64,000 bases of DNA from contig NZ_CP120678.1 in NCBI RefSeq assembly GCF_030273445.1, forward strand, positions 528,501 to 592,500, written 5' to 3'. Shown one piece after another: positions 1 through 8,785 of this stretch. Below the pieces are notes generated by a model, which made no database searches, was not told the DNA's origin, and worked only from the letters and a program-made list of their open reading frames with translations. The stretch's first letter is position 1, and each line of letters opens with the position of its first letter. The position numbers and the translations under genes are program-made. The stretch comes from Selenobaculum gibii (lineage in GTDB: Bacteria; Bacillota; Negativicutes; ICN-92133).

Positions 1-21
1 TTTATTATTATTTAGGTTGAA

Positions 22-723
22 GTGGGGGCGGCTATTATTTTTAAAGGTTTGCTGGATAAAGAGGTATGGAAAGCTGCATTACCGATTTGTTTTGGGTATT
101 TATTTTTAGGTTCGGCTTGTGGCGTTTTTGCCCAAAAGGTAGGACTTACAGTGTGGCAGAGTGGAATTATGTCAATTCTCGTTTTTGCTGGCAGTGGACA
201 ATTTATTGCCATTGCAATGATGGGGGGCGGCGCTTCTATCTTATCGATTGTTTTGACTACATTTATTGTTAATTTACGGCATGTATTATATAGTTCAACT
301 TTAGCTACTTATTTGATGCGCCAATCTTCACGATATTTAGGTGTATTTGCACAAGGGATTACAGATGAAACTTTTGCTGTAAATTTAAGTAATTTTTCGC
401 AACCAAGGTGGACACCGGATCGAGCATTGGCACTAAACATCATCTCGCATAGTGCTTGGATTTTCAGCAATATGCTTGGAAATGTATTAGGAAATATTAT
501 CTTAGTCGATATCGCCGTTGTAAACTATACATTAACAGCGATGTTTATTGGCTTATGGACGTATCATTTTAGCAATAAATTACTGATTATGATTGGGTTA
601 TTTGGCGGTGTTTTAGCTTTGGGATTATCAAGTGTTTTACCGCATAAATTACATATTGTTGTTGCAACGTTAATTGCAGCAACAGCAGGGTGTGTTATCG
701 AAGGTGGGGCGAATAAGAAATGA
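22..723 (+). CDS. azlC: AzlC family branched-chain amino acid export permease
   Basis: Large subunit of the two-component AzlCD exporter (branched-chain amino acids or analogues) in the cytoplasmic membrane. The 233-residue protein is almost all hydrophobic segments, with the family-typical early stretch FGYLFLGSACGVFAQKVGL and the GSGQFIAIAMM region around residues 55-70. A TAG stop lies in frame just upstream, so the GTG at 22 is the first possible start; its ribosome site is weak (TAGG). The stop overlaps the azlD start (ATGA), so the pair is translationally coupled. Substrate is inferred from the family only. Confidence 0.9.
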   Translation: MGAAIIFKGLLDKEVWKAALPICFGYLFLGSACGVFAQKVGLTVWQSGIMSILVFAGSGQFIAIAMMGGGASILSIVLTTFIVNLRHVLYSSTLATYLMRQSSRYLGVFAQGITDETFAVNLSNFSQPRWTPDRALALNIISHSAWIFSNMLGNVLGNIILVDIAVVNYTLTAMFIGLWTYHFSNKLLIMIGLFGGVLALGLSSVLPHKLHIVVATLIAATAGCVIEGGANKK

Positions 724-1046
724 TGAGTACAACTGAAATTATGTATTGTATATTAGGCATGTGTATTGTTTCTTATATTCCACGTGCATTACCTCCTTTT
801 ATTTTAGCAAGAGTGAGCCTATCGCCAGTCGTTGAACGATGGTTACGTTATGTGCCAACATCAATTTTTGGTGCACTCGTCTTTTCAGAAATTTTTATTA
901 ATGGCGATCATTTAAATCTAAGTCTAAATAATATAAATTTACTTGCTTCGCTGATTGTACTTGTCGTTTCGCTAAAGACAAAATCCTTAGCGAAGAGTAT
1001 TGTAACAGGGATACTTGTTTATTGGATATTAACGAATTTTATATAA
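720..1046 (+). CDS. azlD: AzlD family branched-chain amino acid transport subunit
   Basis: Small membrane partner of AzlC; 108 residues with about four hydrophobic segments, opening with the family-like pattern YIPRALPPFIL (residues about 20-30). It starts inside the azlC stop codon (4-base overlap), as is standard for this pair, and is followed by a terminator at 1072-1103. Together the two form an export complex in the inner membrane. Confidence 0.9.
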   Translation: MMSTTEIMYCILGMCIVSYIPRALPPFILARVSLSPVVERWLRYVPTSIFGALVFSEIFINGDHLNLSLNNINLLASLIVLVVSLKTKSLAKSIVTGILVYWILTNFI

Positions 1047-1071
1047 TGCTAACGATGGAGAATAGAGAAAA

Positions 1072-1103
1072 TCGACAATCCTTAAAGGATTGTCGACTTT
1101 TAT
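1072..1103. terminator. Bidirectional intrinsic terminator after azlD
   Basis: A 10-bp perfect stem (TCGACAATCC with GGATTGTCGA), loop TTAAA, followed by a T-rich run. It sits between convergent genes (azlD and the minus-strand 1116-1529 gene); an A-run on the left lets it work both ways. Confidence 0.85.
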
Positions 1104-1115
1104 TATGGATTAAAA

Positions 1116-1529
1116 TTAACTATTAAATGGTGGTGGGTTATAAATAGAAATAATATCGCCTATCTCCCCTATCGCAGTTGCAATAAGAAATAAATCGTCA
1201 ATATTGATTTCTTTTTGCTTACATTTACAAATTAAAATATTTTGTAAAATTTGTAGAGCAAAAAGCAATACACCATTTGCTCTTGCGGCGGCTCGATTGC
1301 TAGATTTAAATGCTTGGCACCTTGTTTCTTCAAGCAATTTTTGTAGATTGAGATGATGACAAGGACAACGGATAACTCTAGGATCGTTAATTGTTTGATT
1401 TGATGTTTTTGTTGTAGTTGTATTGTCTACACAAGTCGTTGTGACGGTTTTATCATCAACGGTATCTGTAACTACAGTTGTTTTGTTATCTTGGCAGGTT
1501 TCAGTACGAGTAATTGATGTTGTTTCCAT
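1116..1529 (-). CDS. Thr-rich/Cys-containing protein of unknown function (paralogue B)
   Basis: 137 residues, not recognised. Residues 1-48 are low-complexity and very rich in Thr/Val/Asp; then comes a Cys/His patch (RCPCHHLNLQKLLEE, about 54-68), an amphipathic or hydrophobic helix (VLLFALQILQNILICKCKQ) and a C-terminus ending NPPPFNS. The neighbour at 1546-1956 has the same plan and the same ending (NPQPFNS), so the two are tandem duplicates 16 bases apart with a good SD (AAGGAGG) in front of this copy. No signal peptide. A role in a surface or spore layer is possible but is not shown by the sequence. Confidence 0.8.
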   Translation of the reverse strand: METTSITRTETCQDNKTTVVTDTVDDKTVTTTCVDNTTTTKTSNQTINDPRVIRCPCHHLNLQKLLEETRCQAFKSSNRAAARANGVLLFALQILQNILICKCKQKEINIDDLFLIATAIGEIGDIISIYNPPPFNS

Positions 1530-1545
1530 AATTTATTCCTCCTTC

Positions 1546-1956
1546 TTAACTATTGAATGGTTGCGGATTATTAATATTGATTCCATCGCCTAAAACTGCT
1601 AAGGCAGAAGTAATTAATACAACATCATCTAAATTGAAATTCTTAGAACGGCAAAGCTCTTTGAGGACTTCTTGTAGAATAATCATTGTAAATACCATAA
1701 TTGAATTGCTGGTTGCAATTACGATATTAGAAGATCTGAAAGCACATTGACATGCATCTTCAGCAAGCTTATCTAAATCTAAATGCCCACAAGGACAACA
1801 GCAATCATTTTCATCTGGTCTGGTAACGGTAATAGTTTCATTTACATCATTTGATTGGTTCGTCGTTATTTGCGTTGTTTTTGTATCTTCGGTAGCTGTT
1901 TCTACACTTTGTGTATTACAGGAGTTTTCTGTATTGGTTACTGTTGTATCAGCCAT
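1546..1956 (-). CDS. Thr-rich/Cys-containing protein of unknown function (paralogue A)
   Basis: 136 residues, upstream partner of the 1116-1529 gene and clearly its paralogue: a Thr/Asn/Glu-rich first third, a cysteine cluster (CCCPCGHLDLDKLAED, about 53-68), a central hydrophobic helix (SIMVFTMIILQEVL), then LDDVVLITSALAVLGD and the shared end NPQPFNS. An AGGAGG ribosome site lies 8 bases before the ATG. Function unknown. The conserved Cys plus conserved C-terminal tail suggest an assembled structural protein, but this is inference. Confidence 0.8.
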   Translation of the reverse strand: MADTTVTNTENSCNTQSVETATEDTKTTQITTNQSNDVNETITVTRPDENDCCCPCGHLDLDKLAEDACQCAFRSSNIVIATSNSIMVFTMIILQEVLKELCRSKNFNLDDVVLITSALAVLGDGININNPQPFNS

Positions 1957-2035
1957 AGTATATACCTCCTAGAAGAATTCATGCTAAATAATATGAGAAG
2001 ATACGCTACTCCATGCATAAAAATGGGAATGAATT

Positions 2036-2068
2036 AAAAACATCTACAGATTTTCTGTAGATGTTTTT
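2036..2068. terminator. Bidirectional intrinsic terminator
   Basis: CATCTACAGA pairs perfectly with TCTGTAGATG across a 3-base loop, flanked by AAAAA on the left and TTTTT on the right. It ends the minus-strand VWA gene and closes off the region before the Thr-rich pair. Confidence 0.85.
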
Positions 2069-2072
2069 AGGA

Positions 2073-3665
2073 TTAATTTAATTTAAATACATGCCCTTCT
2101 CCAGCTTTGGCTAAGGCATGTAAATAATCTTGCTTTTCATTTAATCCAATACAAGAAAAATGGATATGGTGCTTTTTTATTTCTTTTGCCATAAGTAGGG
2201 CATCTTCGAGGGGATTGTTTAAGTTACCGCTTGTATAGCAAGGAAGTCCATCTGTGATAAGAAATAAAAATGGCTTTCGTAGTCGTTCTGTTTTTAGGTA
2301 CTGTAGGCTGATTTTAAATCCTAATGCGAGCGGGGTTGCTCCACTTGGCTGTAGTTGATTTAAGGTATCAATCAGCTTGTTTTTATCTCTAGTAAAAGGT
2401 AGAGCAATCGTTGCATTTTGATTATGGAAAGTAATAATACTGATTTTGTGTGAGGTGATTTCACGCAACTTAAAGATAAGCTCTTTGGCAGTATCAATGC
2501 GCCATCCACCCATACTAGCGCTTGCATCAAGTAAGAGACAAATTTCTGCATTGGTTTTGCTATTGGTAGAGTAAAAGGCTAAATCATCGACTTGAATAGA
2601 AAAATTTTTTTTATATTGATTAAGTTGTCTTACGGCAGCATTATGAATGGTTGTTGAGATATCGAGTGAAAAATCATTTGCTGTTGATGATTTACTAATC
2701 TGCTTACTCACAATTGATTTAACGTTTTGAATGTTTTTTATTGGGTGATGTTGACCGGGTTTCTTTTTTAAATAATTTCTAATTCGCCAAATTAAATTGT
2801 GCAGTGATTGTGGAAGCGGAAATTTTTTCGATTTTGTTGCTTTGATTAGATTAGATGTATGGGGAATCTGCCTTAGTAAACCAAGTAGAGTTTGTTGTTG
2901 GCTTTTTTGCCCAGTCGTAGAAGCACTGCTTGCTTGCTGGTCTTGACCGGATAAAGTTTCATCGCCCATAGAGGGAGATGAAGATTTTTTCAATTCTTTC
3001 ATGGCAAAGGTTGTATCAGAAGTAGTTTCTCGGCGCAGTGCAGAATCATTTTTGTCAGCATAATCTGATACATTCATATATTGATTATCGTCACTATATC
3101 CATTGCTTATCTGTTCTATCTGGCGTAGTTCTAATTTATGGTTTAAAATAACTTTTTCTAAAGTTTCAACTAGATAGAAAAGTAAAACTAAATGTTCATG
3201 AGAGAGTGAGAAGGCTAAATGAATATGATTTTGATGGGTATAGCATAGAGATTCTTTTGTACCATAAGTTAAGCTTCCAGTAATTCTTCCACCGCCAGTT
3301 CCCGTTTGGATATCAAACAAATCTGGATTCGGCAAATTGGCTTTCTGCAGGCTATATTTCCCGTAAGATTTGATAGTTTCAATTACTTTTTTTGCGGCTT
3401 GGTGATGATTTACTTTGCCGCATTGATGGAAAACGTCAAGGTGAAAAATTTTATTTTCTATGATTTGTCCATAGAAAAACTTACCAGCATCTGCATTGAC
3501 GACAATTTGAATGTTTTGTGGTGAAGAGGCTTTGTAAAGATGAATTTTTTTACTTAATACACTGCTTTCTCCAATCCCGATACCGCTGTTTTTATTTAAT
3601 TGTAGTTGAAGTTCTTCAGATAAATATGTTAAATTTTCATTAGATAAATCGAATATATTCTTCAT
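2073..3665 (-). CDS. VWA-domain protein, magnesium-chelatase D-like partner
   Basis: 530 residues. The C-terminal 155 residues are a von Willebrand factor A domain with an intact metal-ion site (DASAS at about 380-384, later a conserved T in PSGATPLA and ITDGLP). Residues about 1-180 form an unknown N-terminal domain; 190-330 are Ser/Gln/Lys-rich linker. Its ATG overlaps the stop of the AAA+ gene (ATGA), so the two are coupled, as in BchI/BchD-type and MoxR/VWA pairs. Known members act as ATP-driven remodelling or metal-insertion machines; the client is unknown because no BchH/CobN-type subunit is present in the window. Confidence 0.85.
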   Translation of the reverse strand: MKNIFDLSNENLTYLSEELQLQLNKNSGIGIGESSVLSKKIHLYKASSPQNIQIVVNADAGKFFYGQIIENKIFHLDVFHQCGKVNHHQAAKKVIETIKSYGKYSLQKANLPNPDLFDIQTGTGGGRITGSLTYGTKESLCYTHQNHIHLAFSLSHEHLVLLFYLVETLEKVILNHKLELRQIEQISNGYSDDNQYMNVSDYADKNDSALRRETTSDTTFAMKELKKSSSPSMGDETLSGQDQQASSASTTGQKSQQQTLLGLLRQIPHTSNLIKATKSKKFPLPQSLHNLIWRIRNYLKKKPGQHHPIKNIQNVKSIVSKQISKSSTANDFSLDISTTIHNAAVRQLNQYKKNFSIQVDDLAFYSTNSKTNAEICLLLDASASMGGWRIDTAKELIFKLREITSHKISIITFHNQNATIALPFTRDKNKLIDTLNQLQPSGATPLALGFKISLQYLKTERLRKPFLFLITDGLPCYTSGNLNNPLEDALLMAKEIKKHHIHFSCIGLNEKQDYLHALAKAGEGHVFKLN

Positions 3666-4960
3666 TTTTCCTCAGGTTTTTGCAACCAATCAGCTTCTTT
3701 TAATTCACTAAGAGGCGTGGCAATTTTTGGTGGGGAGATGATATCTTCTTTTGTAGAAGTTTTTAATTGCGGTTGATGATGGGATGGATCTTCATTACGT
3801 TTAGTATTTGCAGTAAGGGCGGACATTGAAGGAAATTTGGGCAAAAGTTTGATGAGTTGTTTCAGAAATTGTTGCAATCTGGAAAGGGAGAATTTTTTTA
3901 TTGTAGGTTTAGGTGTATGTTCTGCGATGACACCAGCGCTTAGGGAAAAAGGTATTTCTTGATGGCTTTTAATTAGGTCAAGGTAGTGAAGAATTTGTTC
4001 TATTGTCTGCATGGATACACGATGGGATAAAGTTGGAAGGATCGCTTTTATGATATCGTCAATTTGTGCTGTGTTTCGTTGGCTAATCGCAGCTTCTAAG
4101 CGTGATGCAGTTTCAATTGCTTGAATAGATCGAATGCTTTCTAAATTGAATTGGACGTAAATGGTTGCAAGAATTTGTTGAAGGTCATCACGAAAAGAGA
4201 TATTATCCAGTTTAGGAATAGAAAAGGTTTGAAAAAGTTCTGTGTCTGGAGAGGTTTGATTTAGAATTCTCTGTACAGAAGTCACATCAGATGGTTGTTT
4301 TACTGGAATTGTTAAGTCGAAGCGATCTGATAGCTGCCGCCGAACATCGGCGAGTCTTCCGGGTTCTTCGTCTGGATTGGAAGCTGCCCATATACTAACC
4401 TCTACAGGCATTTCGACGATTGGTAGTCCAGCTTCTTCGATTTGGATTCTGCCCGGTTTTGTACCCATTACGTCTAGAAGAATATCAGCTAGTTCAGGGG
4501 AGGTATCAGCAAGACGATTAATTTCATCGACAAAAATAATTCCACGATGTGCTTGTGGTATTGTTCCAGGCAAAAGTGCAGCTGTACTATTTTCACTATT
4601 TACTAATTTACTTAAATCAATGCTGCCAACTACGGAGGCAATTTTAGCTGAATGGGAGATTTCTAAAAAAGGTCGTGGAACAAATTCAGTTCCGATTGTA
4701 GCAATTTCCTCTTGCGTCAAATTTTTGTGTTGTGGGCAATGAGGATTTTTAGGGTCGCAATTGTAAATGCAGCCTTTGATGCGTTCGATTGGTGGCAACA
4801 AAGCGTGAGCTGCACGAAGAGCCGTTGTTTTTCCCGTACCGCGCAATCCTTCGGCGTGCAGGTGAAAGGGTAGATGATTACAAGCGGCGATGACTGACAT
4901 TTCTATCGCATGAAACAGCGGCTCAATGCCGTTGTGACGAATCAGCTGATGATACTGCAT
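3662..4960 (-). CDS. AAA+ ATPase, magnesium-chelatase I (ChlI/BchI)-like
   Basis: 432 residues. Walker A is at about 38-46 (GLRGTGKTT) and Walker B at about 141-146 (IIFVDE) followed by NRL. The insert CIYNCDPKNPHCPQH (about 64-78) and the SIWAASNPDEEPG and LSDRFDLTI signatures are typical of the ChlI subgroup. The last 100 residues are a divergent low-complexity tail. SD GGAGGAGG precedes the ATG. It is the first gene of a two-gene operon with the VWA protein. In known systems this subunit forms the ATPase ring and the VWA subunit docks on it; the substrate here is not determinable. Confidence 0.88.
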   Translation of the reverse strand: MQYHQLIRHNGIEPLFHAIEMSVIAACNHLPFHLHAEGLRGTGKTTALRAAHALLPPIERIKGCIYNCDPKNPHCPQHKNLTQEEIATIGTEFVPRPFLEISHSAKIASVVGSIDLSKLVNSENSTAALLPGTIPQAHRGIIFVDEINRLADTSPELADILLDVMGTKPGRIQIEEAGLPIVEMPVEVSIWAASNPDEEPGRLADVRRQLSDRFDLTIPVKQPSDVTSVQRILNQTSPDTELFQTFSIPKLDNISFRDDLQQILATIYVQFNLESIRSIQAIETASRLEAAISQRNTAQIDDIIKAILPTLSHRVSMQTIEQILHYLDLIKSHQEIPFSLSAGVIAEHTPKPTIKKFSLSRLQQFLKQLIKLLPKFPSMSALTANTKRNEDPSHHQPQLKTSTKEDIISPPKIATPLSELKEADWLQKPEEK

Positions 4961-5164
4961 AAAAATCCTCCTCCAATAAATTACGAGTTCGAAATATTAA
5001 AGAAAATACAGGAATGGTGTTATTTGTAATGTAAGCATAAATTTATGGTTTTCTCACCTGTAGGGTTCACTTTTTTAAAAAAACTTATTCTTGTTTTATT
5101 TGCATTGTCTTTATTTATTTTCGTGTATAATAAAGATAAGATATTTTGATTTAAGGAGAAGTTC

Positions 5165-7351
5165 ATGAGTAAAATTCTTGTTTTAGCAGAAAAACCGTCA
5201 GTGGGCCGAGATTTGGCACGTGTTTTAGGGTGTAATAAAAATGGCAACGGCTTTATTGAGGGAAATCGATATATTGTAACTTGGGCATTAGGACATCTTG
5301 TAACTCATGCCGATCCAGAAAAGTATGGTGCGAGTGCGAAAGCTTGGAAAATAGAAGAACTGCCAATTATGCCAGAAGCGTTAGACCTTGTGGTAATTAA
5401 GCAGACGGCAAAACAGTTTCAAAATGTAAAAACGCAATTGCATCGCAAAGATGTAAGTGAAATTGTAATTGCAACTGATGCCGGACGTGAAGGCGAATTG
5501 GTCGCAAGGTGGATTATTATTAAATCTGGTGTACATAAACCAATCAAGCGCCTTTGGATTTCCTCAGTTACGGATAAAGCGATTAAAGACGGGGTTGCGC
5601 ATTTAAAAGATGGCAGACTTTATGAAAATTTGTATCAATCTGCTGTTGCAAGGGCGGAAGCAGATTGGTATGTAGGAATTAATGCAACTCGCGCTTTGAC
5701 ATGTAAACATAATGCGCAACTTTCTTGTGGGCGAGTACAGACACCAACTTTAGCAATTATTGCAAAAAGGGAAGAACAAATTCAGAATTTTAAACCGCGT
5801 GAGTATTATGGAATTAAAGTTTGGGCAAATCAAGTGGAATGGACTTGGCAAGAGAAAAAAAGCAAAGCTACAAAAGTTTTCATGAAAGAGCAGGCAGAAA
5901 GTATTATAAAGGAAATCAAAGGACAAAAAGCACAGGTGGTTGAGGTCAACTCAGTGCAAAAGAAAATGTTTGCACCAGAGCTATATAATTTAACAGAATT
6001 ACAGCGAGATGCAAATAAGATTTTTGGTTTTTCGGCAAAAGAAACGCTTTCTATTATGCAAAAACTTTATGAGTCGCATAAAGTACTGACTTATCCAAGA
6101 ACGGATTCGCGTTATTTATCTGCAGATATTGTGCCAACGATTAAGGATCGCTTAAAAGCGTGCGGAGTGGCAAATTATACGAAGTTTGCATTTCAAGCAA
6201 GTAAACAGATCGTTGTTAGTAAACATTTTGTTGATGATAAAAAAGTTTCTGATCATCATGCGATCATTCCAACTGAACAATTTGTTAATTTAGGTGCAAT
6301 GACGGATAAAGAACGTAAAATTTATGATTTAGTGGTGAAACGCTTTATTGCAGTACTTTATCCACCATATGTATATGAGCAGAAAACGCTGCTTGCAAAA
6401 ATTGGTGAGGAGAGCTTCATTGCACGTGGTAAGACGGTACAAAGTTTAGGTTGGAAAGAAATTTATCAAAGATCTTTGGATGAAGAGAGTGACGGCGAGG
6501 TTAGAGAGCAAAAGTTGCCACAGATTAAAGAAGGCGATGGATTATCGGTAGGAAAAATTGAGTTAACGCAAGGAAAAACGAAACCGCCAGCACCGTTTAC
6601 GGAGGCTTCACTTTTAGCAGCGATGGAAAATCCTATACAGTATATGGAAGAATCAAATCAAGCGTTAAAGCAAACCTTGAATGAAGCTGGTGGCTTGGGA
6701 ACCGTGGCAACGCGAGCTGATATCATTGAAAAATTATTTGCGTCATTTTTATTAGAAAAACGCGGCAAGGATATTTTTATTACAGAAAAGGGTAGACAAT
6801 TACTTAATCTTGTTCCAAGTGAATTAAAATCGCCAGTTTTGACTGCAAAATGGGAACAAAAATTAAGTAGTATTGCAAATGGTGCATTAGGCAAAGCTAC
6901 CTTTATACAGGATATAAAAAGCTATGCTGCTCATGTTGTAAAAGCGATAAAAAATAGTGAAGATCGTTTTCGGCATGATAATTTAACAAGGACAAAATGC
7001 CCTGAGTGCGGAAAGTTTATGTTGGAAGTCAACGGGAAAAAAGGCAGAATGCTTGTCTGCCAAGATCGTGATTGCGGTTATCGTAAAGGTTTGGCTAAAG
7101 TAACAAATGCACGTTGTCCAAATTGTCATAAGAAGCTCGAATTGCGTGGGGAAGGTGCAGGACAAATTTTTGCGTGTGTTTGTGGATACCGGGAAAAGTT
7201 ATCGACATTTAAAGAGCGTAAAAGCAAAGAATCAAGCACGAAAGTATCAAAGCGTGATGTGGCAAGGTTTATGAAAGACCAAGCGAAAAGTTCAGAAACA
7301 CCAGTAAATAATGCTTTAGCGGAAGCATTAGCAAAATTAAAATTAAATTGA
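5165..7351 (+). CDS. topB: DNA topoisomerase III (Bacillus-type TopB)
   Basis: Type IA topoisomerase of 728 residues that relaxes or decatenates DNA through a 5'-phosphotyrosine link. Toprim motifs are AEKPS (8-12) and DAGREGE (about 105-111); the catalytic tyrosine is Y310 in LTYPRTDSRYL. Two C-terminal zinc ribbons are visible: CPECG...CQDRDCGYR and CPNCHKK...CVCGYR. ATG follows AAGGAG. It is one of two TopB proteins in this window; this one carries the N-terminus and DAGREGE variant typical of Firmicutes, unlike the copy at 32469-34598. It is followed closely by a small secreted protein gene. Confidence 0.95.
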   Translation: MSKILVLAEKPSVGRDLARVLGCNKNGNGFIEGNRYIVTWALGHLVTHADPEKYGASAKAWKIEELPIMPEALDLVVIKQTAKQFQNVKTQLHRKDVSEIVIATDAGREGELVARWIIIKSGVHKPIKRLWISSVTDKAIKDGVAHLKDGRLYENLYQSAVARAEADWYVGINATRALTCKHNAQLSCGRVQTPTLAIIAKREEQIQNFKPREYYGIKVWANQVEWTWQEKKSKATKVFMKEQAESIIKEIKGQKAQVVEVNSVQKKMFAPELYNLTELQRDANKIFGFSAKETLSIMQKLYESHKVLTYPRTDSRYLSADIVPTIKDRLKACGVANYTKFAFQASKQIVVSKHFVDDKKVSDHHAIIPTEQFVNLGAMTDKERKIYDLVVKRFIAVLYPPYVYEQKTLLAKIGEESFIARGKTVQSLGWKEIYQRSLDEESDGEVREQKLPQIKEGDGLSVGKIELTQGKTKPPAPFTEASLLAAMENPIQYMEESNQALKQTLNEAGGLGTVATRADIIEKLFASFLLEKRGKDIFITEKGRQLLNLVPSELKSPVLTAKWEQKLSSIANGALGKATFIQDIKSYAAHVVKAIKNSEDRFRHDNLTRTKCPECGKFMLEVNGKKGRMLVCQDRDCGYRKGLAKVTNARCPNCHKKLELRGEGAGQIFACVCGYREKLSTFKERKSKESSTKVSKRDVARFMKDQAKSSETPVNNALAEALAKLKLN

Positions 7352-7361
7352 GGATTGTGTT

Positions 7362-7829
7362 ATGTTGAAAAAAATATTGAGTATAACTATATTATGTATG
7401 ATTTTGACGATTCATGGTTTTGCGGCGGAAAAGATAGATTTTTCTTATCGTGGTATAGAACTTGGGGAAAGTTATGAAGAAATGGTAAATAAAATCGGAC
7501 AGCCTCGTATGGATATTAGTCATTTAACGGATACAGCAGTAGTGACATACTATATTTATGGTGAAAATAACGATACACGTATTGGGATTGATGAAGCGAC
7601 AAAAAAAGTTGTGGATATCAGAATCAGTGACAAAACGTATGAAAGTAAGAAAGGTGTCAAAATCGGCGCTACCTTGTACAAGTTGAATAAAGCTTATGGG
7701 AAAGGTGAAAAGGAACGTATCGGGGGGAAGATTTATTATATTTATCAACAAAATGAAAAAGACCGGTTAATGCTTGATATCTCACAAGGATATTTAAACG
7801 AGATTAGAATAACAACACTTGAACAGTAG
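7362..7829 (+). CDS. Secreted protein of unknown function
   Basis: 155 residues. The first 22 form a classical signal peptide (KK, then a hydrophobic core ending HGFAAEK, cleavage after AA). The mature part begins DFSYRGIELGESYEEMVNKIGQP, a pattern seen in small periplasmic/exported repeat domains that follow the form GIxLGxSxxxVxxxLG; a second similar half begins KKGVKIGATLYKLNKAYGKG, so the domain appears internally duplicated. Only 10 bases separate it from topB, suggesting co-transcription. No function can be assigned. Confidence 0.8.
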   Translation: MLKKILSITILCMILTIHGFAAEKIDFSYRGIELGESYEEMVNKIGQPRMDISHLTDTAVVTYYIYGENNDTRIGIDEATKKVVDIRISDKTYESKKGVKIGATLYKLNKAYGKGEKERIGGKIYYIYQQNEKDRLMLDISQGYLNEIRITTLEQ

Positions 7830-7850
7830 TATAGAGCGGAGGTGTTTTGT

Positions 7851-8738
7851 TTGCAGAGTAAAGTTACGCGTTATCTAATCCTCACTTTTGCCTGTTTGAT
7901 AAGTGCGAGTGCAATTAATTTGTTTTTAGTTCCCCATCAACTACTGAGTGGTGGAATTGGTGGGATTGCGATCATTTTGTATTACTTATTTGGGCTTCCT
8001 ATAGGGACAATGACGTTGATCATGAATATTCCATTACTATTTGCTGCATATCGATTATTAGGTAAACCTTATACGATGGATGTTATCTTTGGGACGGTTG
8101 TGTTTTCAGTGGCAATTGATGCAATGATGTTCTTGCAAAACTTTCCGATTGTAGATGATTCGTTATTAGCTGCAATTTATGGTGGTGTTTTTACTGGCAT
8201 AGGTTATGGAATTGTCTTTCGCTTTAACGGTAGTACGGGTGGCTTTGACATCGTCGCAGCAATTGTGAAAAAGTATTATGCACTCAACATGGGGGCGGTG
8301 AATTTTTCATTAAATTGTATCATTATGCTCGTTGCCGCAGGTTTTTTTGGACCGAAATTAGCAATGCTCACCTTAATTTCTATGTTTGTGGCAGCGAAGC
8401 TTACAGACAAGGTTGTAGCAGGGTTTAATAATAAGAAAACAGTCATGATTATATCTAGCAAAAGTGAGAAAATTGCTGATGAAATTATAAAAGAAGTTGG
8501 GCGTGGTGTAACTTTTCTAAAAGGAGAAGGGGCTTTTACACATCAACATAAGGATATCATTTTTGTTGTCGTAAATTTAACGCAGATTGGTAAAATTAAG
8601 TTGCTTGTAGATTTATTGGATCCAATGGCATTTATGATTGTACAAGATGCAAATGAAGTTATGGGGCGTGGTTTTACGCTGCCGGGCACGCAGATAGAAG
8701 AAATGATAAAATTAAAAAATAGTGCTGTTAGGAAATGA
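7851..8738 (+). CDS. YitT family membrane protein (DUF161/DUF2179)
   Basis: About 295 residues: five to six membrane segments in the first two-thirds (YitT_membrane, with GGIGGIAIILYYLFGLPIG and NGSTGGFDIVA) and a cytosolic C-terminal DUF2179 domain (GRGVTFLKGEGAFT...GRGFTLPG). I place the start at the TTG at 7851, 8 bases after the perfect GGAGG at 7838-7842; the upstream in-frame GTG at 7842 overlaps that SD. Family members are widespread in Firmicutes with no settled substrate. A terminator follows immediately. Confidence 0.9.
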   Translation: MQSKVTRYLILTFACLISASAINLFLVPHQLLSGGIGGIAIILYYLFGLPIGTMTLIMNIPLLFAAYRLLGKPYTMDVIFGTVVFSVAIDAMMFLQNFPIVDDSLLAAIYGGVFTGIGYGIVFRFNGSTGGFDIVAAIVKKYYALNMGAVNFSLNCIIMLVAAGFFGPKLAMLTLISMFVAAKLTDKVVAGFNNKKTVMIISSKSEKIADEIIKEVGRGVTFLKGEGAFTHQHKDIIFVVVNLTQIGKIKLLVDLLDPMAFMIVQDANEVMGRGFTLPGTQIEEMIKLKNSAVRK

Positions 8739-8740
8739 AA

Positions 8741-8785
8741 GAAGGCTTGGAATACTAAAAGGAGTATTCTAAGCCTTCTTTTTTT
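8741..8785. terminator. Bidirectional terminator between yitT-like and activase genes
   Basis: A 16-bp stem (GAAGGCTTGGAATACT with AGTATTCTAAGCCTTC, one G-T pair) followed by TTTTTTT. The stop codon of the minus-strand gene at 8755 lies inside the stem, so both convergent genes share it. Confidence 0.9.
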
